Shown: positions 35,693-44,907, numbered from the stretch's first letter. The stretch is DNA of 64,000 bases from Flavobacterium hydatis (GCF_000737695.1 NZ_JPRM01000001.1:62001-126000), one strand, 5' to 3'. Numbers and translations: made by a program. The notes: generated by a model from the sequence alone, not told the origin.

Positions 35693-35941
35693 TTAGTCTG
35701 TTTTAGGGTTTTTAAGAATAGCATAAATTGTGATTCCAAAGCCAATCAAAACTGTAGTTGGAGCCAAACGAATACGTCTGAAATTAAAAATAGCTTCATT
35801 AAAAACATTTGGATCATCACTTCCTCCACCTGCCATTAAGATAAATCCTAATGCAATTACACCAATCCCAACTAATAAAATTTTATAGTTTACTTTATCA
35901 AAAAGGAATTCCTGTTTTTTTTGTTCTTCTTTATTTTTCAT
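35693..35941 (-). CDS. DUF3098 small membrane protein
   Basis: The 82-residue protein has two TMs (about 19-40 and 57-77) and matches the DUF3098 group of Bacteroidota, which sits next to ftsX and uppP in many genomes. The segment between them includes GGGSDDPNVFNEAIFNFRRI. A role in division or envelope work is inferred from position only. About 100 bases of A/T-rich direct repeats based on TTAGATTGTTAGATTG separate it from uppP. Confidence 0.88.
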   Translation of the reverse strand: MKNKEEQKKQEFLFDKVNYKILLVGIGVIALGFILMAGGGSDDPNVFNEAIFNFRRIRLAPTTVLIGFGITIYAILKNPKTD

Positions 35942-35986
35942 TTTTATTTTTAAAAAATTCTAAAATCGTTAATCTGCAATCTAAAA

Positions 35987-36862
35987 TTAATAAAGATCGT
36001 CGGTTCTTAAGTTCAAGAAACGTTGTGTAGCAAAGTGTGTACTTAACCAAGTAATTAAAACTCCGATTCCTAAAACTGCCAATAATACTAAGCCTATAAG
36101 ACCTTTATCATCTAATATTCCAAGTCCTGGGTAGTTTGTGTTTACATATATTAAAAGTCCGATTAAAGCAACAATTGCCAAACCAGCACCAATTAATCCT
36201 AATTTAATGCTTCGCATTACAAATGGTTTACGAATAAACGATTTTGTAGCACCAACCATTTGCATTGTTTTAATAATAAATCGATTAGAATGTATCGATA
36301 AACGTAATGAACTATTAATAAGCAGTACTGCAATTACAGTTAAAAATCCGCTTATAATTAAAATCCACATACTTACTTTTTTGATGTTATCATTAACCAG
36401 ATTTACTAATTGTTTGTCATAAACAATATCCGAAACCATAGTATTTTTACGTAAGTTAGTTTCTATTTTAGTAATACTATCTCTAACAACGTAATCGGCT
36501 TTTAAGTGAATATCGTAAGAATTCAGCAATGGATTCTCTCCTAGAAACGTTAGGAAATCTTCGCCAATAATATCGGTATGTTGTTTAGCAGCAGCTTCTT
36601 TAGTAACATAAACAAACGATCTTGCAAAAGGAGCTTTTTTCAATTCGGTATTAAATGCCTTTATAATACTATCATTAGCTTCGTTTTTGAAGAAAACCGT
36701 CATTGCGATTTTTTCTTTAAAATCATCTGCTAATTTTTTAGAATTAATAATGAACAATCCTAGTACTCCCAAAAGGAATAAAACCAGAAATACACTTAAT
36801 ACAACCGAAAAATAAGAGGAAATTAACCTGCGTTTTTGAAATTTATCAAAGTTAGAACTCAT
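35987..36862 (-). CDS. ftsX: cell-division ABC transporter permease
   Basis: FtsX pairs with the ATPase FtsE to activate peptidoglycan hydrolases at the septum. The 291-residue protein has TM1 (about 17-37), a periplasmic domain (about 38-165) and three C-terminal TMs (about 166-285), with NSSLRLSIHSNRFIIKTMQMVGATKSFIRKPF as the conserved cytoplasmic coupling region. ftsE is not adjacent; in Bacteroidota the two are often separated. It heads the operon with DUF3098, uppP and truB. Confidence 0.93.
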   Translation of the reverse strand: MSSNFDKFQKRRLISSYFSVVLSVFLVLFLLGVLGLFIINSKKLADDFKEKIAMTVFFKNEANDSIIKAFNTELKKAPFARSFVYVTKEAAAKQHTDIIGEDFLTFLGENPLLNSYDIHLKADYVVRDSITKIETNLRKNTMVSDIVYDKQLVNLVNDNIKKVSMWILIISGFLTVIAVLLINSSLRLSIHSNRFIIKTMQMVGATKSFIRKPFVMRSIKLGLIGAGLAIVALIGLLIYVNTNYPGLGILDDKGLIGLVLLAVLGIGVLITWLSTHFATQRFLNLRTDDLY

Positions 36863-36969
36863 AGTTTGCTTAAATTATGTGGTAAAAATAATAAAGAATT
36901 TCATTATTTACAGCTTATAACGAACTTTTATACTTTAATTATACAATTAGTCATCGAATAAAAAGTTGA

Positions 36970-37385
36970 TTTAACCGCAAAGTGCGAAAAGTTTTGTGTT
37001 GATTTAAACGCAAAGCACGCAAAGGTTTTAAATATTTAGTTTTATAAAAACGCAAAGTACACAAAGCTTTGCGAACTTTGCGTACCCTTTTGTGCACTTT
37101 GCGGTTAATTTTCGCCACAGATTAAAAGGATTTTAAAAAAGTTTGCCAATTATACTAATTGCACTAATTTTCAAAACTTTGCGAACTTTGTGTCCCCCTT
37201 TGCGTACTTTGCGGTTAGATCCTCAAAAAATCTTAGCCACTTAGAGCCTTTAAAATTAATTTAACCGCAAAGCGCGCAAAGGTTTTAAATATATAGTTTT
37301 ATAAAAACGCAAAGCTTTGCGAACTTTGCGTACCCCTTTGCGCACTTTGCGGTTAGATCCTCAAAAACCTTAGCCACTTAGAATC
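36970..37385. repeat. array of palindromic CGCAAAG-rich repeats
   Basis: The 36.86-37.40 kb gap has no gene. It holds two nearly full copies and one partial copy of an element bounded by ACCGCAAAG and CTTTGCGGTTA. Copy A spans about 37009-37107, copy B about 37257-37354 and the partial copy about 37173-37216. The two copies share AAAGGTTTTAAATAT and TTTATAAAAACGCAAAG. Each can fold into a long imperfect hairpin. A second shared tail, TAGATCCTCAAAAA followed by CTTAGCCACTTAGA, follows two of them. Confidence 0.65.
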
Positions 37386-37401
37386 TTAGCAACTCAGAGC
37401 C

Positions 37402-37998
37402 TTACTTAACTTTATAAACTTCGATACTTTTAAGCCAGGAAACATGACGTGGACCCGTTTTTATATCGTTTTTACAAATCGTAATCATTTCTCCGTTTTT
37501 TACAGGCTTACCATTTTCTTCAAAAAGAACATAGGCATTTTCTCCTGTTGGATTATTAAAAATTTCTGCCCACGAGAACGTTGCCATATACCCATCTGAA
37601 GCTCTTGCTACAATATAAAAATTACGGTCTTTATGTCCACTTTGTTTAATTTTTGCCTTCTCCAAGATATCTTTTAGCAAAACTCCTTTGCAGGTTTTAT
37701 CATCTTTTTTAACTTCTCCGCTCTGGCAAACTACTTTAAAATCTGTTATAGTAGCCACTTTCATTTTACGCAATGAATCTACCGTTAATTGCAACGGAAA
37801 TTCAACTTCTCCCTTTACTTCTATTTGGTGATTTACTAATTTTAAGCTATCAGCTGGCGTAAGAACAGGATGTTTATCGTTATCTGTTTCTGAAACTTTT
37901 TCAGTTGTAATAGTATCTTCTTTTTCTTTTTTAGAAGAATTACACATCGTGCATGAAAATGCGATTAATAGAATGAGAATGTAATTTTGAGTTTTCAT
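37402..37998 (-). CDS. lipoprotein with oxidoreductase molybdopterin-binding domain
   Basis: The 198-residue protein has an N-terminal lipoprotein-type signal with candidate acylated cysteines at 16 and 19 (SCTMC) and a sulfite-oxidase-type molybdopterin-binding domain (about 55-197). The conserved FKVVCQSGE stretch puts Cys91 at the position of the molybdenum-ligand cysteine, but the following residues differ from the usual signature, and the dimerisation domain is absent. It may bind a small ligand or the cofactor rather than catalyse. It lies 17 bases after a TonB receptor gene, below a ModE-like regulator. Confidence 0.75.
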   Translation of the reverse strand: MKTQNYILILLIAFSCTMCNSSKKEKEDTITTEKVSETDNDKHPVLTPADSLKLVNHQIEVKGEVEFPLQLTVDSLRKMKVATITDFKVVCQSGEVKKDDKTCKGVLLKDILEKAKIKQSGHKDRNFYIVARASDGYMATFSWAEIFNNPTGENAYVLFEENGKPVKNGEMITICKNDIKTGPRHVSWLKSIEVYKVK

Positions 37999-38015
37999 AT
38001 AAATTTATTTTTGAT

Positions 38016-40016
38016 TTAGTTATTAAAAAAACGAAGTGTCACAAAAAAGTTGCGCCCTTCTTCAGGATATCCTTCTACAAGACTATAGTTCTTATCAAAT
38101 ATGTTATTTACTCCAGCGTCGATGTTAAAGTTTTTAGCAATTTTACCCGAACCATAAAGATTCAAAAGGGTGTAATCTGGAACTCTCGTACCATAACTAG
38201 TACTAATTCTAGACGAATTAAACTCAGAGTTAGCTATTAATCTCAGGTATTTTATTGGCTCGTATTCTACCGTTCCCATAACTTTAGTATTTGGTACATC
38301 GGTAAAATGAATGGTAGGATCCGTCAGGTTATTTCTTTCCACGTAAGTGTAATTAACATTAAAAGCTAAATTCTGCAAAAGCGAATAATTCAGTTGCGCT
38401 TCAATTCCCATGTATTCGGCTTCGCCAAAGTTTTGCATTTGCGATTTCCCCGGCGCAACATTACTTACATTTAAAATCGCATCGGTAAGCGAACTATAGA
38501 ACACAGCTGTTTGAAATGTTATTTTACTAAAAAGATTTGCGGTATAATTTATTTCATAGTTTACCGCTTTTTCTGGTTTCAGGTCAGGATTAGGAATTGC
38601 AGTTCCCATTCGGTACGAATATCGGTCTTTGATTGTTGCAAATCGTGTTTTCTGCGAAACGGTTGCTCCTAGTTTTTGATTCTCATTTAGCTGATAAAAA
38701 AATCCTATTTGCGCATTAAAGGCATCACTAGCATCTGCCGTTGGATAATCAGAAATTACTTTTGTTGTGCTATTATAATCTTCGGCTTCTTTGTTTTTTC
38801 TGATGTTGTAACTCACTCCGGGAACCAATGTAAATTTGTTCGAAATTTTATAAACATCTTCAATACCAATCAATATTGTATTGTCTACAAAATTGCGTAC
38901 AGGTTCGCCAAGGTTATTTTCCCGATGCACATCTTCTTTAAAATGAAATGCGATTTTAAGGTCATTTTTCGGGATTATTTGGGTATCATATTCCAGATTC
39001 CCTCCATACGTATAATCGTTATAATTGCTCTGAAAAGCGTACGGCTTAGTTTGGGTAGAATACGTATTATCATCATAACTATCTAATGTGTTTTTAAATC
39101 TATCGTAGTATATTCTAGTTTTAAAACTGTTCTTATCATCAAAATTTGAATTGGAGATAAAATAATAACTCTCCTTATCCCAATTAGGCCATTGCCAATA
39201 TCGAGGTTTTGCATAAAGCGAGTTCAATACATCATCGCCCGCATATACAGGATTTCCCTTCTCGCCTTGCTGATTAATATACCCTATTGCATATTCGCTC
39301 TTTTCGGTTGGAGTCCACCCTACTTTAAAGCTAATTTTCTGGTCCGTACGATAGGAATTGTCTCTTTCGCCTCCATCTTCGTTTTTAGAAGGAACATAAT
39401 TAGACGACATTCTAAACGAATTGCGATGCAAATACGAATATCCTCCCTGAACATAAAACTTCCCCAGATTAGAACCTATATTAATATTGCCTTTATACCC
39501 ATTAGAATTAATCATACCAAACGAACCATCATATTCTAATATTCTTGAAGGTTTTCTGGAAATAAGATTAATAGCTCCTCCAAGCGAATTCGGACCATAA
39601 AGTACTGACGAGAATCCTTTAGAAACATCTATCGCAGCAAGATCAAAAGTGGTAAATCGAGCCAAATCTACATAACCATCATAAGGAACATAAACCGGAA
39701 TTCCATCCATATAAACTGGAACTTGCCTTAAATCAAACCCCCGAATCGAAACCATAGATTCATTTCTTGGCCCCGAAGCAGTTAAACTCACACCCGGAAG
39801 CATATTTAATGCCTGAGAAACATCCATTTTATTTTGCGACTCCATTTTTTTGGTCGTCACCCTATTTAGTGTGTCCTTGCTTTTATTATTTTTTATAATA
39901 ACTTCTCCAAGCATAAACATATTAGTAGGTTTTACTGAATCTGTTACAACTGAATTATTTTTTTGGCATAAGCCAATGAGCGGAAATAATAAAAACATTA
40001 TAATTTTTAGCTTCAT
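38016..40016 (-). CDS. TonB-dependent outer-membrane receptor
   Basis: The 666-residue receptor has a signal peptide (1-17, ending IGLCQ), a plug domain (about 45-155, with MVSIRGFDLRQVPVYMDGIPV and FSSVLYGPNSLGGAINLISRKP) and a 22-strand-type barrel ending FFVTLRFFNN. It has no N-terminal regulatory-like domain, as in siderophore and metal receptors. The frame could start at a TTG (40025), but the ATG at 40016 is preferred. It lies between a ModE-like regulator and a molybdopterin-domain lipoprotein, with two inverted repeats just upstream, so a molybdenum-related substrate is plausible but unproven. Confidence 0.88.
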   Translation of the reverse strand: MKLKIIMFLLFPLIGLCQKNNSVVTDSVKPTNMFMLGEVIIKNNKSKDTLNRVTTKKMESQNKMDVSQALNMLPGVSLTASGPRNESMVSIRGFDLRQVPVYMDGIPVYVPYDGYVDLARFTTFDLAAIDVSKGFSSVLYGPNSLGGAINLISRKPSRILEYDGSFGMINSNGYKGNINIGSNLGKFYVQGGYSYLHRNSFRMSSNYVPSKNEDGGERDNSYRTDQKISFKVGWTPTEKSEYAIGYINQQGEKGNPVYAGDDVLNSLYAKPRYWQWPNWDKESYYFISNSNFDDKNSFKTRIYYDRFKNTLDSYDDNTYSTQTKPYAFQSNYNDYTYGGNLEYDTQIIPKNDLKIAFHFKEDVHRENNLGEPVRNFVDNTILIGIEDVYKISNKFTLVPGVSYNIRKNKEAEDYNSTTKVISDYPTADASDAFNAQIGFFYQLNENQKLGATVSQKTRFATIKDRYSYRMGTAIPNPDLKPEKAVNYEINYTANLFSKITFQTAVFYSSLTDAILNVSNVAPGKSQMQNFGEAEYMGIEAQLNYSLLQNLAFNVNYTYVERNNLTDPTIHFTDVPNTKVMGTVEYEPIKYLRLIANSEFNSSRISTSYGTRVPDYTLLNLYGSGKIAKNFNIDAGVNNIFDKNYSLVEGYPEEGRNFFVTLRFFNN

Positions 40017-40032
40017 AATTTTCAATAGTTTT

Positions 40033-40058
40033 TCAGTATGTTTTTAAAAGAATACTGA
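40033..40058. promoter_or_regulatory. inverted repeat 1, candidate ModE-type operator
   Basis: TCAGTAT (40033-40039) and its exact inverse ATACTGA (40052-40058) flank a 12-bp A/T-rich spacer. The site lies 17 bases upstream of the TonB-receptor ATG, where a bound regulator would block transcription or translation initiation. Confidence 0.55.
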
Positions 40059-40099
40059 TGGTTAGCATTTATATTTTGGATTACAATTAGTCAACCCTT

Positions 40100-40125
40100 G
40101 CAGTGTGTTTTAAAATGAATACTGA
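40100..40125. promoter_or_regulatory. inverted repeat 2, candidate ModE-type operator
   Basis: ATACTGA (40119-40125) is paired with GCAGTGT (40100-40106; two mismatches), again with a 12-bp spacer that is almost the same as in repeat 1. It lies 67 bp from the first site, directly after the ModE-like gene. Confidence 0.5.
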
Positions 40126-40137
40126 TTATTAAAAAAA

Positions 40138-40485
40138 TTAGAACTTTAAATTTTGAACTTCTTTTTGAGCAAAATCTTTAATTCTTTTTTCGATTTCATA
40201 AAATACTGTAATTGCATTTTCGCCAGCTTCTGTCAATCGTGCACCTCCACCACCTTTTCCGCCCAAAAGCTTCTCCACCAAAGGAGATTCGGCACGTTGA
40301 TTCATCTCTTCAACCAATTGCCAAGCTTGTCTGTATGCCATTTTCATCTCTTTGGCAGCATTAGTAATAGATCCTGTTTTTTTTATATTCTCTAATAACC
40401 AAATCTTACCAATACCTAAAAAAGGACCTTCGGCTTCTTCAATCCAAAGTCGAACCTCGATAGAATATTTTTTATTATCTCCCAT
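40138..40485 (-). CDS. ModE-like winged-helix regulator without ligand-binding domain
   Basis: The 115-residue protein matches the N-terminal DNA-binding domain of ModE: a winged helix-turn-helix with GIGKIWLLENIKKTGSITNAA, then MAYRQAWQLVEEMNQRAESPLVEKLLGGKGGGGARLTE. The glycine-rich wing is characteristic. The molybdate-binding TOBE/Mop domain is absent, so ligand sensing is lost, indirect or supplied by another protein. It is transcribed ahead of a TonB receptor and a molybdopterin-domain lipoprotein, and two matching inverted repeats lie downstream of its stop, before the receptor. Confidence 0.85.
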   Translation of the reverse strand: MGDNKKYSIEVRLWIEEAEGPFLGIGKIWLLENIKKTGSITNAAKEMKMAYRQAWQLVEEMNQRAESPLVEKLLGGKGGGGARLTEAGENAITVFYEIEKRIKDFAQKEVQNLKF

Positions 40486-40658
40486 TTATCTTTTAAAAAC
40501 TCCTCTAAAATACTCAAATTTTAAGTAAAACTATTCTTTCAATTGCTTAAATGTTGAAAAATCAAAAAAATCTCTTCTATCTGCAAAACACAAAATTAAG
40601 TGTCCAGGTTCTTTTAAATACTGATTTTTATCATTAATCCTATATCTTGAAAAATTAC

Positions 40659-40689
40659 TTTGGTACAATGCACAATAAACGTAAATTTG
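40659..40689 (+). promoter_or_regulatory. full consensus promoter of leuS
   Basis: TTTG at 40659-40662 (-33 element) and TAAATTTG at 40682-40689 (-7 element) are separated by exactly 19 bases, matching the Bacteroidota primary-sigma consensus. The ATG lies 64 bases after the -7 element. Confidence 0.7.
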
Positions 40690-40753
40690 CGAACTTATAA
40701 TTCAGTGATAAACTTTTGAATCTTTATCACTTTGCAACTTTGAACCTTTTATA

Positions 40754-43657
40754 ATGAAGTACAATCCGATTGAAATAGACGCCAAATGGCAAAAATATTG
40801 GGCAGACAATAAAACTTTTGCAGCCGAAAATAATTCCGAAAAGCCGAAACATTACGTACTCGATATGTTTCCTTATCCATCTGGAGCGGGATTACACGTT
40901 GGACATCCGCTAGGTTATATTGCTTCAGATGTATATTCTCGTTTTAAAAGACACCAAGGATTTAATGTTTTACACCCAATGGGGTACGATAGTTTCGGAT
41001 TACCTGCTGAGCAATATGCTATACAAACAGGTCAGCGTCCGGAAGATACTACTCGTGTAAATATCGATGGTGGTGTAGATAAAGAAGGAAAGCAAATTGC
41101 TGGATACAGAAAACAATTAGATAAAATAGGATTCTCATTTGATTGGGACAGAGAAGTTCGTACTTCAAATCCTGATTATTACAAGCATACACAATGGATT
41201 TTCATCCAATTGTTCAATTCTTGGTACAATAAAGATGCTGATAAAGCCGAAGATATTTCGACTTTAGTTTCTATTTTCGAAAAAGAAGGAAATGCGACTG
41301 TAAATGCAGTTTGCGATGATAATATAATAGGCTTTTCGTCAAGCGAATGGACATCATTTTCTTCAGATGAGCAACAAAAAATTCTATTACAATACAGATT
41401 AACTTATTTGGCAGAAACAGAAGTAAACTGGTGTCCTGGTTTAGGAACTGTTTTGGCAAATGACGAAATCGTAAACGGAGTTTCTGAGCGTGGTGGTTAT
41501 CCTGTAATCCGTAAAAAGATGACACAATGGAGCATGCGTATCTCTGCTTATGCAGAACGTTTGTTACAAGGTCTTAACGATATCGACTGGAGCGAAAGCA
41601 TCAAAGAAAGCCAACGTAACTGGATAGGGAAATCGGTTGGAGCATTAGTAAAGTTCCCAGTTTTAAGTAACAGTTCTCAAACTGAAGCAACTTTAAACAT
41701 TAAACCTGAAACTAACAATATCGAAGTATTTACGACTCGTCCTGATACTATCTTCGGGGTTACTTTTATGACTTTGGCACCAGAACATCCTTTGGTTGCA
41801 GAAATTACAACTCCTGAACAAAAAGCAGCGATTGAAGCGTACATCGAAAAAACGGCAAAACGTTCTGAGCGTGAGCGTATGGCAGATGTAAAAGCTATTT
41901 CGGGAGTATTTACAGGAGCTTATGCGGAGCATCCTTTTACAAAAGAACCAATTCCGGTTTGGATTGGCGATTATGTTTTGGCAGGATACGGAACTGGTGC
42001 AGTAATGGCGGTTCCTTGTGGAGACGAAAGAGATTATGCTTTTGCAAATTTCTTTAAAGGTCAAAACGGAATGCCAGAAATCAAGAATATTTTTGCTAAT
42101 GTTGATATTTCTGAGGCAGCTTATGGTTCAAAAGACAATGTAGAAATTGCAAATTCTGATTTCTTAAACGGATTAAATTATAAAAAGGCAACTCAATTAG
42201 CAATTGCTGAGTTAGAAAAAATAGGACAAGGAACAGGAAAAACCAATTACCGTTTGCGTGATGCAGTATTCTCACGTCAGCGTTATTGGGGAGAACCTTT
42301 CCCTGTATATTATGTAAATGGATTGCCACAAATGATTGAGGCGCAACATTTACCAATTATTTTGCCTGAAGTAGAGAAATATTTACCAACCGAAGACGGA
42401 TTGCCACCTTTAGGAAATGCGGCTGTTTGGGCTTGGGATACTAAAACGAATACAGTTGTAAATACTGATTTAGTAGATCATGTAACGATTTTTCCTCTTG
42501 AACTAAACACTATGCCAGGTTGGGCAGGAAGTTCTTGGTACTGGATGCGCTATATGGATGCGCATAACGAAAACGAATTTGCAAGCAAAGAAGCTTTGGC
42601 TTATTGGGAAAGTGTCGATTTGTACATTGGAGGAAGCGAGCATGCAACTGGACATTTATTATATTCTCGTTTTTGGAATAAATTTTTAAAAGACAAAGGT
42701 TTTGCTCCAACTGAAGAACCATTCAAAAAACTGATTAATCAGGGAATGATTTTGGGTACGACGGCTTATGTTTACAGACTTGAAGGTACAAATACATTTA
42801 TTTCTAAAAATAAAATTGAAGGTCAAAATGTACAACCAATTCGTGTTGACGTTCATTTTGTAAACTCTTCAGATGAATTAGATATTGAAAAATTTAAAGT
42901 TTGGAGAGAGGACTTTAATACTGCCGAATTTATTTTTGATGAAAACGGTAAATATATTGTAGGTCGTGAGGTCGAAAAAATGTCGAAATCATATTATAAT
43001 GTAGTTACACCAGATGATATTTGTAATGAATATGGTGCTGATACCTTACGTTTATACGAAATGTTCTTAGGTCCATTAGAACAAGCTAAACCTTGGAATA
43101 CTGCTGGAATTTCGGGAGTATTTGGTTTCTTGAAAAAACTATGTCGTTTGTATTTTGATGATAATGGCTTAATTATTACCAATGACGAACCAACAAAAGA
43201 CAACTTAAAATCATTACATAAAACCATTAAAAAAGTAGCAGAAGATATTGAGAGTTTCTCTTTCAATACCTCTGTTTCTCAGTTTATGATTTGCGTAAAC
43301 GAATTATCTACACAAAACTGTCATTCTCGTGCTATACTTGAGCCTTTGGCAATTGTAATTTCGCCTTATGCACCACATATCGCTGAGGAATTATGGTCGT
43401 TATTAGGTCATACAACATCTATTGCAGCTGTTGCATTCCCTACTTTTGAGCCTAAGTATTTAGTAGAAAGCAGCAAAGAATATCCAGTTTCGTTTAATGG
43501 AAAAATGCGTTTTACAATCGAATTGCCTTTGGATTTAACTGCAGCGCAAATCGAAGAAATCATTATGAAAGACGAAAGAACCTTAAAACAATTGGATGGT
43601 AGAACACCAAACAAAGTAATTATCGTTCCTGGAAAAATCATTAATTTGGTTGGATAA
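40754..43657 (+). CDS. leuS: leucyl-tRNA synthetase
   Basis: LeuS charges tRNA-Leu. The 967-residue class I enzyme shows HVGH at 48-51 in GAGLHVGHPLGY, KMSKS at 742-746 in VEKMSKSYYN, a CP1 editing domain (about 290-480, with TTRPDTIFGVTFM and YGTGAVMAVPCGD) and a C-terminal anticodon domain. The length is above the usual 820-880 of proteobacterial enzymes because of insertions near 155-190 and 700-740, which I believe are normal in Bacteroidota. It has a full consensus promoter and a strong terminator. Confidence 0.97.
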   Translation: MKYNPIEIDAKWQKYWADNKTFAAENNSEKPKHYVLDMFPYPSGAGLHVGHPLGYIASDVYSRFKRHQGFNVLHPMGYDSFGLPAEQYAIQTGQRPEDTTRVNIDGGVDKEGKQIAGYRKQLDKIGFSFDWDREVRTSNPDYYKHTQWIFIQLFNSWYNKDADKAEDISTLVSIFEKEGNATVNAVCDDNIIGFSSSEWTSFSSDEQQKILLQYRLTYLAETEVNWCPGLGTVLANDEIVNGVSERGGYPVIRKKMTQWSMRISAYAERLLQGLNDIDWSESIKESQRNWIGKSVGALVKFPVLSNSSQTEATLNIKPETNNIEVFTTRPDTIFGVTFMTLAPEHPLVAEITTPEQKAAIEAYIEKTAKRSERERMADVKAISGVFTGAYAEHPFTKEPIPVWIGDYVLAGYGTGAVMAVPCGDERDYAFANFFKGQNGMPEIKNIFANVDISEAAYGSKDNVEIANSDFLNGLNYKKATQLAIAELEKIGQGTGKTNYRLRDAVFSRQRYWGEPFPVYYVNGLPQMIEAQHLPIILPEVEKYLPTEDGLPPLGNAAVWAWDTKTNTVVNTDLVDHVTIFPLELNTMPGWAGSSWYWMRYMDAHNENEFASKEALAYWESVDLYIGGSEHATGHLLYSRFWNKFLKDKGFAPTEEPFKKLINQGMILGTTAYVYRLEGTNTFISKNKIEGQNVQPIRVDVHFVNSSDELDIEKFKVWREDFNTAEFIFDENGKYIVGREVEKMSKSYYNVVTPDDICNEYGADTLRLYEMFLGPLEQAKPWNTAGISGVFGFLKKLCRLYFDDNGLIITNDEPTKDNLKSLHKTIKKVAEDIESFSFNTSVSQFMICVNELSTQNCHSRAILEPLAIVISPYAPHIAEELWSLLGHTTSIAAVAFPTFEPKYLVESSKEYPVSFNGKMRFTIELPLDLTAAQIEEIIMKDERTLKQLDGRTPNKVIIVPGKIINLVG

Positions 43658-43675
43658 CAATATACACATACACCT

Positions 43676-43924
43676 GTAGAGACGCACCGCAGTGCGTCTT
43701 CACAAGATTTAAAATCCTAATTCTAAAATTTAGAATTAGGATTTTTTTTGCGTATAGTTTGTCCTCCTGAGCGAAGTCAAAGGATCACCACAATAAATTC
43801 CACAAAGAGAATCGCCAATATTTACCCACGTATTATTGTAGAGACGCACCGCAGTGCGTCTTACGTCTGTACGTTTTTCAGGAAACGATCATCTATGTGG
43901 AGACGCACTGCAGTGCGTCTCTAC
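43676..43924. repeat. three copies of a palindromic GACGCAC repeat in the leuS-hydrolase gap
   Basis: The 43.66-44.05 kb gap has no convincing gene. It holds GTAGAGACGCACCGCAGTGC followed by GTCT at 43676-43699 and again at 43838-43861, and a variant with GACGCACTGCAGTGCGTC at 43898-43924. Each is a near-perfect hairpin. A different dispersed piece, CTCCTGAGCGAAGTCAAAGG, is at 43764-43783. The open frame at 43748-43966 runs through these repeats and is not a gene. Confidence 0.7.
43711..43748 (+). terminator. intrinsic terminator after leuS
   Basis: AAAATCCTAATTCTAAA pairs with TTTAGAATTAGGATTTT, a 17-bp arm that folds with a very small loop, followed by a T run. Confidence 0.85.
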
Positions 43925-44055
43925 AAGCCCAACCGAAACACATACAAACAACTAAATAACAATTAATTAAAAAATATTTCTAACTTTTGTAACATTTTAA
44001 TAACTCTTGTATCTAAAAGGCGAATTCTATCATTTAACAACTTAAAACTATTAAA

Positions 44056-44907
44056 ATGAAAAAGTATATCTTCTTGGTTATCGCCCTTTTATTTTCAGCA
44101 TTGTGTTTAAATGTATTCGGACAAACAAAATCGTATCCGTTTGAAATTACCAAAACCGGAAAAGGAAAACAATCTATAATCTTCTTACCAGGATTTGCAA
44201 GTTCTGGAGACGTATGGAATGAAACAAAATCTAACTTCGAAAAAGATTTTACCTGTTATGTTTTTACAATGGCTGGTTTTGCAGGAGTAAAACCTCAACC
44301 AAATCCTTCTTTTATAAATTGGGAAACAGAAATCGCTAATTACATAAAAGCAAACAAAATCGAAAACCCAATTATAGTTGGTCATAGTATGGGTGGCGGA
44401 CTCGCATTAGCTCTCGCCGCTGATTATCCGGAACTAATCGGTAAAATTGTAGTAGTCGATGCTCTACCTTGTTTATCGGCTCTCATGGATCCTTCTTTTA
44501 AAACAAAAGAAAATAATGATTGTACTCCGATAGTAAATCAAATGACATCAATGTCTGATGAACAATTTTCTGAAAATCAAAAAAAATACCTTCCAAGACT
44601 TTTAGAAGATGCTACTAAACGAGATTTGTTACTTAGTTGGAGCGTAAAATCCGACAGAAAGACATTTGCCGAAATGTTTTGCGATTTCTCCAATACTGAT
44701 TTAAGAGATAAAATTGCAACCATAAAATGTCCTTCTCTTATATTACTTGAAGCTTATTTTGTAAACATGAAACCTGCTATTGAATCACAATATAAAAACT
44801 TAAAAACAGCCAATCTTCAATATGCTAACAAAGGATTACATTTTATTATGTATGATGATAAAGATTGGTATTTAGCCCAACTATCCAACTTTGTAAAATC
44901 GAAATAA
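44056..44907 (+). CDS. secreted alpha/beta hydrolase
   Basis: The 283-residue protein has a signal peptide (1-23, ending VFGQ) and an alpha/beta-hydrolase fold with nucleophile Ser111 in VGHSMGGG and an oxyanion region at FLPGFASSGDVW. The final catalytic His is likely the one in GLHFIMYDD (about 266). Substrate unknown. Its stop overlaps the start of an ECF sigma gene by one base, so the two are translationally coupled; an enzyme ahead of its sigma factor is unusual and suggests a shared stimulus. Confidence 0.83.
   Translation: MKKYIFLVIALLFSALCLNVFGQTKSYPFEITKTGKGKQSIIFLPGFASSGDVWNETKSNFEKDFTCYVFTMAGFAGVKPQPNPSFINWETEIANYIKANKIENPIIVGHSMGGGLALALAADYPELIGKIVVVDALPCLSALMDPSFKTKENNDCTPIVNQMTSMSDEQFSENQKKYLPRLLEDATKRDLLLSWSVKSDRKTFAEMFCDFSNTDLRDKIATIKCPSLILLEAYFVNMKPAIESQYKNLKTANLQYANKGLHFIMYDDKDWYLAQLSNFVKSK

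Noticed and set aside
43748..43966. 72-codon open frame in the leuS-hydrolase gap
   Set aside because: It runs through two copies of the GACGCAC palindrome and an Arg/Ser-rich translation with no family resemblance; it is a by-product of repeats.
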